From Cynocephalus volans (lineage: Eukaryota > Chordata > Mammalia > Dermoptera > Cynocephalidae): a stretch of 64,000 bases of DNA. The stretch lies in the NCBI RefSeq assembly GCF_027409185.1, contig NC_084474.1, positions 28,582,382-28,646,381 of the forward strand. The letters run 5' to 3'. Shown piece by piece: positions 49,755 through 61,684 of this stretch (position 1 is its first letter; the number at the start of each line of letters is the position of its first letter). The notes beneath the pieces are model-generated. The model was given only the letters and a program-made list of their open reading frames with translations, was not told where the DNA came from and made no database searches. The position numbers were made by a program, and so were the translations under genes.

Positions 49755-49890
49755 CTGTGGCCAGCGGCTGAGGGCCTGCTGTATGCCAGTCCCTGGACTC
49801 AGTGCCATGTGAACAGCCCAATTAGTAATTAAATCTCTAGGAGGCTGGGGTATGGTTACTCTGTTTTACACTGAAGCAAGTGAGTTTTCA
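49755..49890 (-). repeat. MIR fragment (antisense)
   Basis: 'gcctgctgtatgccagtccctggactcagtgcc' and 'tactctgttttacactgaagcaagtgag' resemble reverse MIR. Confidence 0.5.
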
Positions 49891-50718
49891 ACACCCATCT
49901 TAAGTGTTCACTTATCTTTCCCCCAAAAGTCCACAGGCTCCCAAGTTGAGTGAGGTGCAAGAAGACGGATGTGTACTCAGTCCTGGGACAGAGCGGGCAG
50001 AAGCCGCTGGCACCGCCTGCCTCTGCGGGATCCTACAGCAGGACAAATGCACCCGGCTCTGTGCCTGAAGTGCTGCAACAGGTGGCTGGCCGAGTCTGAC
50101 TTCATCACTGAGGCATCGTTCCACCTTCGTCTCCCAAGCCATGCCTCCCTCGCGGGGAATGTTTCCCACGACCCCTCCCGCTCACCCCCACTGCAAAGGC
50201 TTTCTCCCTATACATTTTGTCTTTTGGTGGGGGTGAGAGTGGGGGATTGGCTCATTCTGGGACAAGTTGAGTAAAAAGATCCTTTTTACTCTGGGCTGGG
50301 AAATGCAGCAAGCACTTGACAGAGTGTGGAAATCTTTCTTGGAGCGCTTGAACTTGAACTTCACTCTAGGCAAAGGAGGGGAGAGAGAGAGACAAGGGGG
50401 AGCAAAAAGACCTAACGGGGAGTTCTCAGGCTCGCTTTTTGCACCGACTATTGATGACTTGAAGTTATCAGTATAAATACATAGTCTCACACATTAGGGG
50501 CAGGCATATAGGTTTTTAAAATCTGGATTGTTTATACAGGTGCAGAACAAAGTCTTTCTTTAGAAAAGATTAATGGTGGAGAGAGCACTAGATTTCTCTA
50601 AACAGTTGCAAAAACTGTACCCAGCCTCAACGCTGAGGGGGCCATGGCCAGTTTCTTTTTCTTGAAGAAACTGCCTGACCCCAACAATTCAGGCTTATTT
50701 TACATAGCACTGGCCTCC
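49891..50718. other. Unique sequence upstream of MSC
   Basis: Frames of about 85-102 codons on both strands (49.91-50.49 kb) overlap one another and have no recognisable domain. Confidence 0.45.
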
Positions 50719-50812
50719 TTCTTTCTCTCTCTTTCCTCCCCTCCCTCCTTCCTTCTCTCCTTCTACCCTCTCCTCTCTCCTTCCATTTTCTTCCAAGAAA
50801 GTCAGCTATTTT
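50719..50812. repeat. Polypyrimidine (TC-rich) tract
   Basis: Nearly all T and C on the plus strand (tttctctctctttcctcccc and similar) for about 90 bp. Has potential for triplex (H-DNA) formation. Confidence 0.8.
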
Positions 50813-51039
50813 ATTTTTTTGTTTCTTCACTGATCTTTCTTTCATTTTTATTTCCCTTCCATTTCTTTCTACTTGTATTTTACTCATTTACTCCTTTTTT
50901 CAAGCTGCAGACTTGTAATAAAGACTGAGATGTATTTTATATACATTTCGTATTAGAAGATAACTGCAGTTTGCTCTAACATGTTTGCAGTATCTGACAT
51001 TTGTCACCTCTATAGGAGCCAACTGCTATGTTTTAAACC
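50813..51039. other. Unique sequence
   Basis: T-rich, no gene seen. Confidence 0.5.
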
Positions 51040-51580
51040 TCTTTATACTTTCAAAGCACTTTTTCTCTTTCTTTCCTTAGATGCTTACAACAGCCCCTTG
51101 AGCTGAACTGCATCACTATCTCTTTTGAGAGCCCAGTTTTTTCATTGTTTTGATAAGTTACCACAACATTGCAAATGAATAACAAAGCCTTTATTTTGAA
51201 TTTAAAAAAAAACACGTTGAAACTAATTCCTATTTGCCTATGCTTTGTAAACTTTTAGATGTTTAACAGGTATATGCTGTTCTTTATCATGTAAACTGAT
51301 AGTCTTGAAATTCTTTAGTGATATTCTTAGTAAATATGCATTGAGGGGTGGGTGGGGTTAAAGTTACTTTATAGAGCAAACATTATTACATTTAATGTAT
51401 TTCCTCATCCTGTTTACTGGATGCATGACTTTTGGCAATTTGCTTTTTTGAGTCCCAGTTTCCTAGCCTATGAAATGAATTAGCTTTTTGTAAGGAAGAA
51501 GAAATTTATGAACAATTAGCTAGGTCAGAGCCTGCACATGGGAGAAGATCGATAAATGATGGGTTTTATTATTACTAAGA
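51040..51580. repeat. Two MIR fragments of opposite orientation
   Basis: 51040-51130 resembles reverse MIR ('ctttcaaagcactttttc', 'cttacaacagccccttgag'). 51420-51580 resembles sense MIR ('tttggcaatttgc', 'gagtcccagtttcctagcctatgaaatga'). Confidence 0.5.
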
Positions 51581-51675
51581 ATTGCCTTGGCCTACATTAC
51601 ACGGCTAGTAAGTTTCACTGCCTGGGGATGACCCAGGTTTTATTGTTGTAGGTTTTAGATACCCTGGGATGTTCC

Positions 51676-51810
51676 ATTTGCTGTTTTTTTTTTTTTTTTT
51701 TAATTTTATTTTGTCGATATACATTGTGGCTGATTATTGCTCCACATCATCAAAACCTCCCTCCCTTCTCCCCCCCCCCCCCAACAATGTCCTTTCTGTT
51801 TGCTTGTCGT
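51676..51810 (-). mobile_element. Young lineage L1 3' end, antisense
   Basis: Begins with a T run (the element's poly(A)), then 'ttttattttgtcgatatacattgtggctgattattg', 'catcaaaacctccctccc', a C run at about 51769-51782 and 'caatgtcctttctgtttgcttgtcg'. The same terminus occurs at 62553-62682 in opposite orientation, so this is a repeated family, most simply an L1 3' UTR with its G-rich tract. It may extend to about 51860. Confidence 0.7.
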
Positions 51811-51954
51811 GCAGGCTTCTAGTGTCTGAAGTGCACAGTTCCACTGCCCAACATTCTCTACATGTTCCATAAGGGACCTCGCTGAGGGACAAAATGGATG
51901 GGACTTCATTAGAGACTTTTTTCCTTCCCCAAAGTTTTCTCACCATAAAGTCGC

Positions 51955-52090
51955 TGTACTGATCCAAGCCTTACTTTCCCTATTGGAACAAAGAGAATAA
52001 AATGCCAAATCAGGGTTGCTGAAGGGATTATGTGAGATTGTGGTGTATGCTCAGGTGTAACACAGAAAGGTGCCTAATATATTAAAATAT
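51955..52090 (+). repeat. MIR fragment
   Basis: 'attggaacaaagagaataaaatgcc' and 'gctgaagggattatgtgag' match the MIR 3' half; an oligo(T) run follows at 52105-52120. Confidence 0.45.
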
Positions 52091-52474
52091 TTTAAATGCA
52101 GGCTTTTTTTTTTTTTTTTGAGGGACAGTGGGGAGGAATAATTACAGACCATAGAACAAAGGCCACTCATTGCTGCTTCTCTCTTCCAACTTTGTAGTCA
52201 TACTGAGTGAGGAGGCAGGACAGGTGGACTAAGAATTTAGGGAGAGCAGAGGCTTCCCCAATCCTCCATGGAGGCCTTTCAAAGCCATCTAATGAGTAAG
52301 CACTTAAGAAAGTTATGAGAATGCATTTGAATGGATAGAGCTCTCCCCATTTGACCTTCATGGTGGTATCTCCCCACAGAATCCTGAAGTCCTGTACTGT
52401 CCTGTTGGCTGGAGTGACTGCCCATACCTTTGGGCAAGTGCCCTACCTTTGATCTAGAAAATCAGAGTCTAGAT

Positions 52475-52776
52475 CAGCACTGGCCAGTATGGATGCCACT
52501 AGTCACATGAGGCTATTGAGCACTTGAAATGTGGCTAGTCATGTACTTAGTGAAAAATACACATCGGGAATTGAAGACTTCATATGAATAAATGAATATA
52601 AACTATCTCATTAGTATTTTAAAATAATAATTATATTTTGATAACATTTTGGATATATTTGGTTAAATGAAATATGTTAAAATTAATTTCACTTTTTTAT
52701 TACTATAATATGGTCACTAAAAATTTAGAATTACATTTGCGGGTCCCATTATATTTCTATTGGACAATTCAAGGAT
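52475..52776. mobile_element. hAT-type DNA transposon MITE
   Basis: The ends 'cagcactggccagtatgg' and 'ctattggacaattc' with internal 'cacatgaggctattgagcacttgaaatgtggctag' match a common eutherian non-autonomous DNA transposon. The subfamily is not named with certainty. Confidence 0.65.
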
Positions 52777-53220
52777 TAATCTCATGATTAACTATACAAT
52801 TACTCATTGAGCATCTGTTGTTGGCTGTGTGGCCAGGTGTTGGTGAGACCCGCAACCGACCACTGTGAGGGCACATTCTCATGGAAACAACATGATAGTG
52901 CAGGGACCACACACATCACATTTGCTCTCACTTTTCCCTGTCATCCGGCCTGCATTGCACCACGTGTGCCCAACCTCACACAATCCTCTGCACCCCAAAA
53001 CACACTGAGAAACAATTTCGATTGGGATTTCTGCAGCCCTTTATTACGGAAGACTTTGCCTGGGAAGCGTAGGGCTTGGTTCTCCAGGCTGGACTGGCCA
53101 CCCTGAGGCCACGGCACCAGGGCCAGTTTTGGGCCTTTTTAGAGCAACCCTGGGGTTAGAGTACAGTGTCTAGGTCAGGAAGATGAAGGCTTCCAGTCAA
53201 GTGGTCTGCCAATCACATGG
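52777..53220. other. Unique sequence
   Basis: A 99-codon frame (52807-53106, plus) lacks any known domain. Confidence 0.5.
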
Positions 53221-53223
53221 TAT

Positions 53224-53292
53224 GAGGGTCACGTGGGGTGCTGGTCAAATGGGGGTGCCCGTCATGTGGGGGCAGGTCATGTGCAGGGCACA
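53224..53292. repeat. Short GC-rich minisatellite
   Basis: Four units of about 16-20 bp sharing ggtcaNNTGgggg: starting near 53227 (ggtcacgtgggg), 53243 (ggtcaaatggggg), 53260 (gtcatgtggggg) and 53275 (ggtcatgtgcaggg). The first holds the palindromic E-box cacgtg (53230-53235). Confidence 0.7.
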
Positions 53293-55190
53293 GCATTAGG
53301 CCCAGATTTCCCCAGGCCCAGACTCTTCTTCCTTCCTCTACCCAAAGCCCTGGGCCCTGCTCTAGGTCAAGGGAAGACTTTGTCCTGGCATCGCCCAGAA
53401 TGTCACCACTCTCTGAGCTGGGGCAGGAAGGGAACTCCCTTCCCCAGGCCCTGCCAGCCATGTGGGTAGATGCCTTGTAGGAACCAGGAGAATAGAGGGG
53501 AAGAGTCTTTCAGGACACAACAGCTGGTTTATTGATCTGAGAATTGTGGCAACATTTCTGCCCCTCCCTGGAGCCTCATGAGGACTTAGTGTGCAGAGAG
53601 GCCAGTGCCTGGACGTATCAGGTTCAGGAGTCAGAAGGCAGAAAAGTCAGGGTTAAGGATGAAAAACGGGCTGGGGGGGGGGTGGCGGGCAGCAATAAGA
53701 CTAAGTAGAGACCTGATTTTCTCAGCCACTCTGGAGAGAAGAAAAAAGTCATCACTGATTGTCTTTACAACTAAAAATGCAGGTGGCTTTGGGAAGATAT
53801 TTTTAAAAGCAAAATTTCTAGATTGAAGGGAGCCGATGGGCAGGCATAACTGGCCTGAGAACCTCAAATTTCAACTGAAAGGCAGCATTTCTGGCAAATG
53901 ACTTTGAATACCCGACTAGCTTAGTACAGAAGCCCAGCTCTCAGAAAGAAAAGGCCCTGTCGTGAAGGCTTCTGTAGGAGGAAGAATCCATGGCATTCAA
54001 CGATGTTGGAGAATCCTGAAGGATGTTGGGGAATTCTAACACAGCTCTAGTCTGTGTTAGGGCTGGGGCTCCTGGGTCTGAGAACAATCTCATTTTTAAA
54101 AACCCTTGAGGCAGCCTTTCACTCTTGGGAAGAAGCTAAGAAAGTTCTGTCTCAGGGGATTTCCCCTCTTTAAGTACTTTTGATTTTATTGGCAGTACTT
54201 GGAAGTGTGAAAATACTCTGTTACTGAAACATCCCTTGAAATTGTAGCACACAGCTGTGGTTTTCAGTGTGTGGTCCCAAGCCTTGTTTGATTTAATTGT
54301 GGAGTTAACCTAGGAGAGCAATGTCATCTTATTATGCGGCATGTACTGGAAAGAGCCCCTTTTGCTATGTACATTAGGAGACCTCTCCATTTATTACCTG
54401 AGAGGTCACCGGCCACTTGCTCACCCTCCTGGACCTTGTATCTCTGTGTATACCCACTGAGGTTTCCCAAGTTAAAGGGGACTGCCTGTGTGCAGGCTCC
54501 TGTAGAAATGGTAGATCATTGCACAAGGCCAGTTATTACGTTATTGTGCCCCTTCTCTCTAGTAGGAGCTTATTCTTTTCCTGCCCCCTGTCCCAGCACC
54601 GGGCCCTGCTCAGAGTGCTCTCATTTAGCAGCCCTCCAACCCCCACCTCAGCCCCCACCCCATGGCTCATCCTTATAGAACACCAAGTAAATGCCTCTTG
54701 GCGCCAGAAAGAAGTTCTCATGTAATAGATACTTTGTGGTGTCAGAGAACAGAGTTCCTATACTCTTTGTCAAGGAGTTTCTTAACCAACTCTCCTGTAA
54801 AAGATGGGCCTAGTTATTTACATATAAACTTTTTTCCCCTGTCCCAAGCCCCTCTGATGTCCAATTTTAAAATGAGCTGTAATAGATGATCAGAACAGGG
54901 AGGTGTTTTGGGAAATGTGCTCAATTTTTCTTCATTCTTTTCCTTTGGCTTATTTGTGCTACTCTGCCCAACTGACAGAAAAATCAAACAAACAAACTAA
55001 AAACATTACTACGTTGCTCTCTATGTTTCAATCTCAATTGATAACTTCTTGAGGATATTTGAAACAGAACTACATAAGGTATCCTCAGGCCTTGCTTTAT
55101 CATCCCATCCCTGTTCCTTCTTAGATTTCCTCCTTTAAGCGACTGTCTTTAGGAAAGACAGGCAGAAAATTAAAATAAGAAAACAAAAAT
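53293..55190. other. Unique sequence, no gene recognised
   Basis: Frames up to 114 codons overlap on both strands at 53.2-54.7 kb without domains. A G run occurs at about 53670-53685. Confidence 0.45.
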
Positions 55191-55194
55191 ACTA

Positions 55195-55300
55195 AACTGT
55201 TAACTCAATGAAGACAGAGACTGTGTCTTGTTCATGAGTGTTCCTAGTGTCTAGCAGCTTATGAAAGGCACTGCCTGAATATTTGATGATTGAAAACATT
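55195..55300 (+). repeat. L2 LINE 3' fragment
   Basis: 'aactcaatgaagacagagactgtgtcttgttca' and 'gtgtctagcagcttatgaaaggcactgcc' match the L2 terminus. Confidence 0.8.
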
Positions 55301-56234
55301 TAAAAACACATGAACATAATCCAGTCTGCACCCAAAATTGATGGGAGACAGGCACACACCTATTATTTGCCTTTCATTTAACCAACTTGGTTTATTTCTG
55401 TGTGTTCTACCTCACTATCAGCACTTATAGGGAACTCAATTACATTTCTCATTAACTGAATGGACTTCTAAAGAATATTTCCTGTTTTCACATGTAACTC
55501 ATATGTCTACTTATACACTATGTTTGCCTCAACATCCAGAGTTATTCTCAATAATTGAAGAATATCATTTATTGTAAATATCCCAGCAACACTATTTTCT
55601 CCTTATAAAAATAAAATTAAGCTTTAAATACCATTTGTAACTTTTTTTCCTGATTGAAAAAAAAAATCAGAATTTTCATAAGACCTAAAAAGTGTGAACT
55701 GAGGAGAGAAAAGGGCCAACTGTGGAACCCTTAAAAGTCCATTCATTAAGTGGGTGAGCAGAGAAGGGGAATTCAGAGAAAGGTAGTAATCAGAGAGGTG
55801 AGAGGAAAACTAAGACAGAGTAGTGTTATTGAAAGCAAGGGAGTAATTTCAGGAAATAATGGGTGGGGACTTCCAGTTGAGATGGTCTGGTACGACCACA
55901 TTTTGAAGCTTCCCCTGTGCTCCAAACACATAGCAATGAGAGCTAAAATGTAAAAGTAGAAGACTAAAAACATACAGCCAGTTTTAAAAGCACGAAAAAT
56001 ATCTTTGTGGACCAGGAGTGGAACAGAAAGTGAATGTTGAGTGGGGCTGAAGCTTCTGGCAAGTCCTCTGAAGCACCCAGGCAGAAGCACCCAGGAGTTG
56101 AGTTCCTTTGCAGATAAGGGAGCAAAATGGTCCCGTGTATGGAGGGAGACTGACATGGGTCCCTGCTTAAACTAGGATGCTGGAGCAACTAAGGAGGAAA
56201 AGGGAAGCAAGCCCAGCCAGACCAGCAAATTGGC
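55301..56234. other. Intergenic, possible old L1 remnant
   Basis: 55.86-56.22 kb has the feel of an old LINE leader ('gacttccagttgagatggtctgg'), but I cannot confirm it. A 127-codon minus-strand frame (55773-56156) has no domain. Confidence 0.35.
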
Positions 56235-56960
56235 TGTAACTAGGTCACTTGTGATTGATTTTTCTCTTCATTGTGGGTCACATGTTCCTGCCTCTTTGCA
56301 CATCTGGTAACTTTTGCTTCAGTGCCAAACATTGTAGATTGTGCCTGATTGGTGCTGGGTCTTTTTGTATTCCTATAAATATTATTTATCATTGCTCTGG
56401 AATGCAGTTAAGTTACTTGGAAATAGTGTGATCCTTTAGGGTCTTTCTATCAAGATGTGTAGAAGGGATCAGAGCAATGCTCATCGTGGGGCTAGTTATT
56501 CTCTACCACTGAAGCAAGACTCTTATGAGCACTCAACCCAATGCCCCGGCTAGTGAGATTTTCCTCATGGCTGGAGCACATATAATTCCCAGGTCTGTGT
56601 GAGTACTGATACTGTTCCCATTCATCCTGTCATAGTTCCTCAAGTGCTTGTGCTGATCAGCTGAACACTCTGGGGGACCCTGTGCAGATCTCCAGGTTCT
56701 CTATCTGTACCATGGTAACTTGTCCTGCTAATTCTAGCTGCCTTCGTCTCCCCGTTCTCTGAGCTCTGTCTTCTCAACTCAGGTGGTCTGTCTGGCACCT
56801 TCTGAGTTTCTCCTTTCTGCTCCACAGCCTGGAAACTCCATCATGGCAATAGCTGGGGCAATTGTAGGGCCTAGCTTGTCTGTTTCCCCTATCTCAGGAT
56901 TCACTGTCCTTTATTACCTCATGTCCAGTGTTTCGAGAATCATTGTTTCATCTATTTTGT
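56235..56960. mobile_element. L1M-class LINE 3' region
   Basis: 'gggtcacatgttcctgcctctttgcaca', 'ttgtattcctataaatatt', 'ggaatgcagttaagttacttggaaa' and 'caacccaatgccccg' are phrases of an old L1 3' region. Orientation was not determined. Confidence 0.65.
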
Positions 56961-58394
56961 CTGTTTTCTGGTTGTTTCAGATGGAGGGTAAGCCACATTC
57001 CTGTTATTCAGTTTTGACCACACATGGAAGTTTTTGGAATGACACCTTAATAGGAAACTTTTATTTTATTTTTGTTTTGTTTTTATGAGTGAGAGTTGCT
57101 TAAGCATGTTTATATTTTGAGGGGAAGATATTGGAAAGAGGAAGAGAGAAAATATATTAAAATATGGTGAAGATATTAAAAATATGGGAATAGCCACGGA
57201 CTAATTGCCTCACAGGAGGTGGAAGGTGGTGAGTTAACTTTGAAGAAGAAGAGATATGCCTCTTTGCCTGAAATGAGAGGAAAATAAATAATGTATAATG
57301 CCAGTGTGAAGCAGTAGAGTTTTGCAATGGGAAGCTTAGGAGGTTAGCCTCTGATGGCCTCTGTTGTCTCAGTGGAGTATAAATCAAGGTTATCATGGAC
57401 ATGAGCTATGAGGATCAGCAGAAATGGGAGACGTGGGGAGGAACCATTCTGAAGAATATCAGAAAGCCTTGACTAAAGGTAAGGAAAAGTACTTCAAAGC
57501 AGTATTATGGGCTCTGATGAGGTTGACTGATTAGCGCTTACAGCCACTAACGAATGTGAAGTTATCTAGAACAGTGTGGTTGACATGTTGTGGTTTTCAG
57601 TTAGAAAGAGTGGAATCTTGATAAAATTATCTATTTACATCTCTGATAACAAGAACTTGCAAGATGACCAATTAATGGATTAATTAGGTTTTGATAAGGT
57701 AGAAAAGCAATTTAGGAACATGGAGTTCTGGGAAGATCATCTTAGAGATTTAGGTGGAGCGTCTACAATTGGAGGCCCATGGTATGCAGGAGGAAGGCTG
57801 AATGAAGGCACACTTTCGCTTTATCTTTCTGGGCTATGTGAAGAAGGAAGGTTTATAAAGACGCAGTACTACCATGTGGTAAAATTTTGGGGATGCCACA
57901 GACAGGATACTGTGTGGAAGAATATGTATATTTCTCATATCTTTCAATTGTGCCTTGTCAATGTGAAATGGACATAAGACGAAAACACCTGAGTGCATGC
58001 ATACACACATTCATAAATATACACTGTTCTTCAAAATTTAGGCTACTTGGAGGTATTAACACATTTTCTTTAGTATATTTCACAGCCATTTGGAATACAG
58101 CAAATTTGGGGTAGTTTAAATCAGTAATAAGCCTCTGATTTCTCAATATTAGTTACAGAGCACTCATTGGCATATGGTGTGTAGTTTAACAGGAAAGAAA
58201 AGGTAGAGTAGGTGATATTGCACCCCTACCCCCCAATGCCCTTATTTTCTTATTTTGGATGCTACACTTCAATTTACCCCACATATTACAGATTTACAGG
58301 TTACATTTTGAGGTTAAGGTCATCGTAACTTGCTGAAAGTTACAAAGATAGTTAGGTGAAAGGAAACTTGAACGTCCAGGATGAGAGTCTAGCA
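56961..58394. other. Intergenic, no gene recognised
   Basis: AT-rich with short frames only. Confidence 0.5.
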
Positions 58395-58845
58395 CTCTGG
58401 TTCCATATCATGCTTGTCATAGTTAATTTTAATTTCATGTGCAACCTGGCTAGGTACCCAGATATTTGGTCAAACATTATTTTAGATGTTTCTGTGAAGA
58501 TTTTTTTTTTAAAAGATGAGATTAACATTTAAACCACTAGACTTTGAGTAAAGCAGATTACCTTCCATAATGTGGGTGGGAGTCATGGAATAAGTTAAGG
58601 CCTTAATAAAAAAAGTAATGACCTCTCAGGAAGAAGCGGGAATTCTGCCAGCAGACTGCCTTCTGAGTAGAACCACAGTTCTTCCTTGTGTTTCCAGCCT
58701 GCCTATCCTGTAGATTTTAAACTTCTCAGCCTCACACAGTCATGTGAGCCAGTTCCTTAAAATCTCCCTCTCTCTTTCTCTCTCTCTCATACACATACAT
58801 CCGATTTGTTGTGTTTCTTTTGGAAACCCTGACTAATACAATGCT
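58395..58845. mobile_element. LTR-like interspersed repeat, family unresolved
   Basis: 'cccagatatttggtcaaacatta', 'gagtaaagcagattacctt', 'gggaattctgccagcagac' and the end 'tttggaaaccctgactaata' form a well-known eutherian repeat whose name I cannot fix. Confidence 0.6.
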
Positions 58846-59149
58846 CTTAGACAAAGAATGTTAAAGCCTAGAGAATTTAATAAGCAGGACAGTGTGCGAT
58901 TCTGGGCACTCTGTGCTTAAGTCAAGAGTATTTCAACTAGATAAAGGGATAATGAAACTCGTAGTGCTTGAAATTTAGTACTCATTTTAGAGGTCATGGA
59001 AAAATGAGTCTGGCCAGGGAGGAAAATGCCACAAATCACATTAATTTGTCAACACATTAACTTTTTATATTTTCTTTTAATATTATGCTACTTTATTGAA
59101 AATTATTAATTTGAATTATAAAATTTTCTTCAAATTGCTTGAATGGATG
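58846..59149. other. Intergenic, no gene recognised
   Basis: AT-rich and unassigned. Confidence 0.5.
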
Positions 59150-59478
59150 TAATCATGAATCTTTTCTCTTAATTGAAATATAATTGTCATACCATAAAAT
59201 TCACTCTTTAAAAACGTGCAACTCAGTGGTTTTTTTGTATGTTCAAAAAGTTGCGCAACCATTACCAATTTGTAATTCCAGAATGTTTTATCATCCGCAA
59301 CAAGCCCTGTAACCATTAGCAGTCACTCCCCATTTCCCTCTATCCCGCAGCCCCTTGGAAAAAACTAATCTTTCTGTCTCTGTAGGTTTGTCTAATCTGG
59401 ACATAGTACGTAAATCAAATCACATAATTCCATTTAAAACACATCCATACAATATGCCATACAACTTTTGTGCCTGCT
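59150..59478 (-). mobile_element. L1M-class LINE 3' end, antisense
   Basis: 'aattgaaatataattgtcatacc', 'gcgcaaccattaccaatttg' and 'ttagcagtcactccccatttccc' match the same old L1 3' end as at 11.9 and 35.4 kb. It is cut off at 59479 where the MaLR internal sequence begins. Confidence 0.8.
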
Positions 59479-60540
59479 TTATTTCACTACGTATGGGGTC
59501 TCCATGGTGGTCCTCCACTTCTCCAGTAGGCATGGTGCTGTTGGGGTTTTTATGCTGCAACTCCGACCCCACATTTCTGCTCGGTTTTGCTCTAATGAGA
59601 GCTCTATGTGATGAATCCGCCACTGTGACAGATCCCTTCCTGGGTCCCCAGGTTTTTCCAAACATTCTTTGAAATCAGGGTAGAGGCTCCCAAGCCTCCA
59701 CAGCTCTGGCATTTCATTTAATAACACATGGATGTCTCCAAGGCTTTTGGCTTGTACCTTTCAAAGCTGTGGGACCAGCCCCACCTGGGGCTGATTTAGC
59801 CACAGCTGGAGCAGTCAAAGCAGCTGGAGTGCTGGTGTGGGGAGTAGCAGCTTGAGGTGGCCCTGGGCAGTGAGCCTATGGAGGGAGTCTCAAGCCTGTT
59901 TCCCAAGACCATTCTGTCTTCCTAGGCCTCTGGCCCTATCACAGAAGACAGAGCCCCCAAGATCTCTGAAATGCCTTTGAGGCCTTTTTTCTCTTGTCTT
60001 GACAATCTTTGTCTTCTGCAATAATATCCTTAGCTAACAGTTGTACGCCATTGACTTGTTCTCCTGAAAATGTTCTCTGTTTCTCTACCACATGGCCAGG
60101 GTGCAAATTTTCCAAATCTTTACACTCTGCTTTCCTTTAAATTCTGGATTTATGTAATGCCTTTGCCACCACAACTCAGCATAGTCTGGCATAAGTAGCC
60201 ATGCAGCTTCCTGAATGTTTTGCTGCTTAGAAATTTCTTCTGCCAAATACTCTGATTCACAAGTCTTGAGTTCCAACTTCCACAAAGTCCTTGGGCATGG
60301 ACACAATGCAGGCAGGTTCCTTGCTGTGGTGTAGCAAGGGTGATCTTTTGTCCAATTCCCAGTAAGTTCCTCATTTCTATCTGACACCTCCTCAACATGG
60401 CCTTTACTGTCCACATTTTTGTCAGCATTCTGGGAACCACCATTTAACATCTCTAAAATGTTATAAACTTTCTTCACCAGCGTCGAAGTTTTTCTTAGCC
60501 TGCTCCTCCAAATTCTTCACCACACTTCTCTGGTACCAAT
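59479..60540 (-). mobile_element. MaLR (MST/THE1-type) internal region
   Basis: On the minus strand it reads as MaLR internal sequence: a primer-binding-like ggtaccagagaag next to the LTR, 'ggagaacaagtcaatggc', 'gctaaggatattat', 'ggcctcaaaggcatttcagaga' and 'caccagcactccagctgc'. A 130-codon open piece (60085-60477) is a remnant of the MaLR internal frame. MaLRs are non-autonomous ERVL relatives. Incomplete, with no second LTR seen. Confidence 0.8.
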
Positions 60541-60958
60541 TTTCTGTATCAGTCCATTTCTGTCGCTTATAACAAAATACCTCAAACTGGGTAATTTTTA
60601 AGAAAATTAAATTTATTTCTCATGGTTTTGGAGGCTGAGAAGTTCGAAATCTAGGGAACACATTTGGTGAAGGCCTTGGTGGTGGCAACAGTGATCCACG
60701 GGTCTCACATGGCAGAAAATGGCACAGCAGAGAGAGAAAGACTAACTTCTCACGTGCTCTTTTTTTAAAGTCCTCAGAACCATGCCCATGATCACTATTT
60801 TTAATCCATTCACTATGGCATGGTCCTACAATCTAATCACCTCTTCAAGGCCCCAACTTTCAATTTCCATAGTAGGATTTCCTGCCCTTAACAGTTATAG
60901 TGGGGATTTAAGCTTCTAATACATGAACTTTGGGGACAAAATTCAATCAACCTATAGC
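60541..60958 (-). mobile_element. MST/MLT-type MaLR 5' LTR
   Basis: 'tatcagtccatttctgtcgcttataacaaaatacc', 'aaactgggtaatttttaag', 'ggtgaaggccttggtgg', 'aatcacctcttcaaggcccc' and 'aatacatgaactttggggac' give the reverse LTR. It directly adjoins the internal region at 59479-60540, which marks it as the 5' LTR of one minus-strand element. Confidence 0.85.
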
Positions 60959-61257
60959 ACTTATGAATGCTATAGTAAATGAAATTGTTTTTTTTATTTC
61001 CTTTTCTGATCATTTATTGATAGTATATAGAAATACAATTGATAGTTTGCATGTTAATCTTATACACTGCAACCTTTCTAAACTTGTTGTTAGTTCCAAT
61101 AGGTTTTTAATGGGTTCCTTAGTATTTTCTATATTTAAGATTACGTCATCTGCGAATAGAGATAGTAGTACATCTTTCTTTCTAATATGGATGACTTATA
61201 TTTCTTTTTCTGGGTTTGATGCCACTACACTTACAGAAGAGTTGAGACATCTGCAAT
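60959..61257 (-). mobile_element. L1 ORF2 fragment, antisense (first copy)
   Basis: 'gctatagtaaatgaaattg', 'catgttaatcttatacactgcaacc' and 'catctgcgaatagagatag' correspond to the part of L1 ORF2 just after the RT catalytic region, in reverse. The same segment is present again at about 62.81-63.06 kb, so this is an independent copy. Confidence 0.85.
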
Positions 61258-61684
61258 GAATGGGGCAAAGAGGAGAGTTTATTCAAGTCAAAAGAGAAGG
61301 CTGGTGTGACCTGCTTCCATTTGTACTGCAGACTTCACAAGTCACATTCACTGCATGATGGAACAGAAGGAGTGATCGGACTGTGAATTAATTGTTTCAT
61401 GTGTGCATGGCCATGGCTTTAAATGATTATGGAGTGGTTAGAAGACATCAAGGTAGAAGCAAATGATTGCAGTCACATGGCTAAGCCATACAATCACTGA
61501 CTTGATTAGCAGAGCTGCTGACTTGGATCAAGAATTTTTTCCCTGATCTAATGGAAGGACCTGAAATTTTCATGAGTAAGGATATAGACAGGACATCAAG
61601 CTACTACTTTAGGCACTAGAGTTCAGATATTTGGTCAAAGAAAACCCAGATCTGACTTGCAGTTTGGATTTGAGTTTTTTAAAT
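61258..61684. other. Unassigned segment between L1 fragments
   Basis: About 420 bp with no L1 hallmarks, sandwiched between two L1 pieces. On the minus strand an AATAAA lies near its right-reading end (about 61278-61283). It could be an LTR, a processed transcript piece or unique host DNA. Confidence 0.4.
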
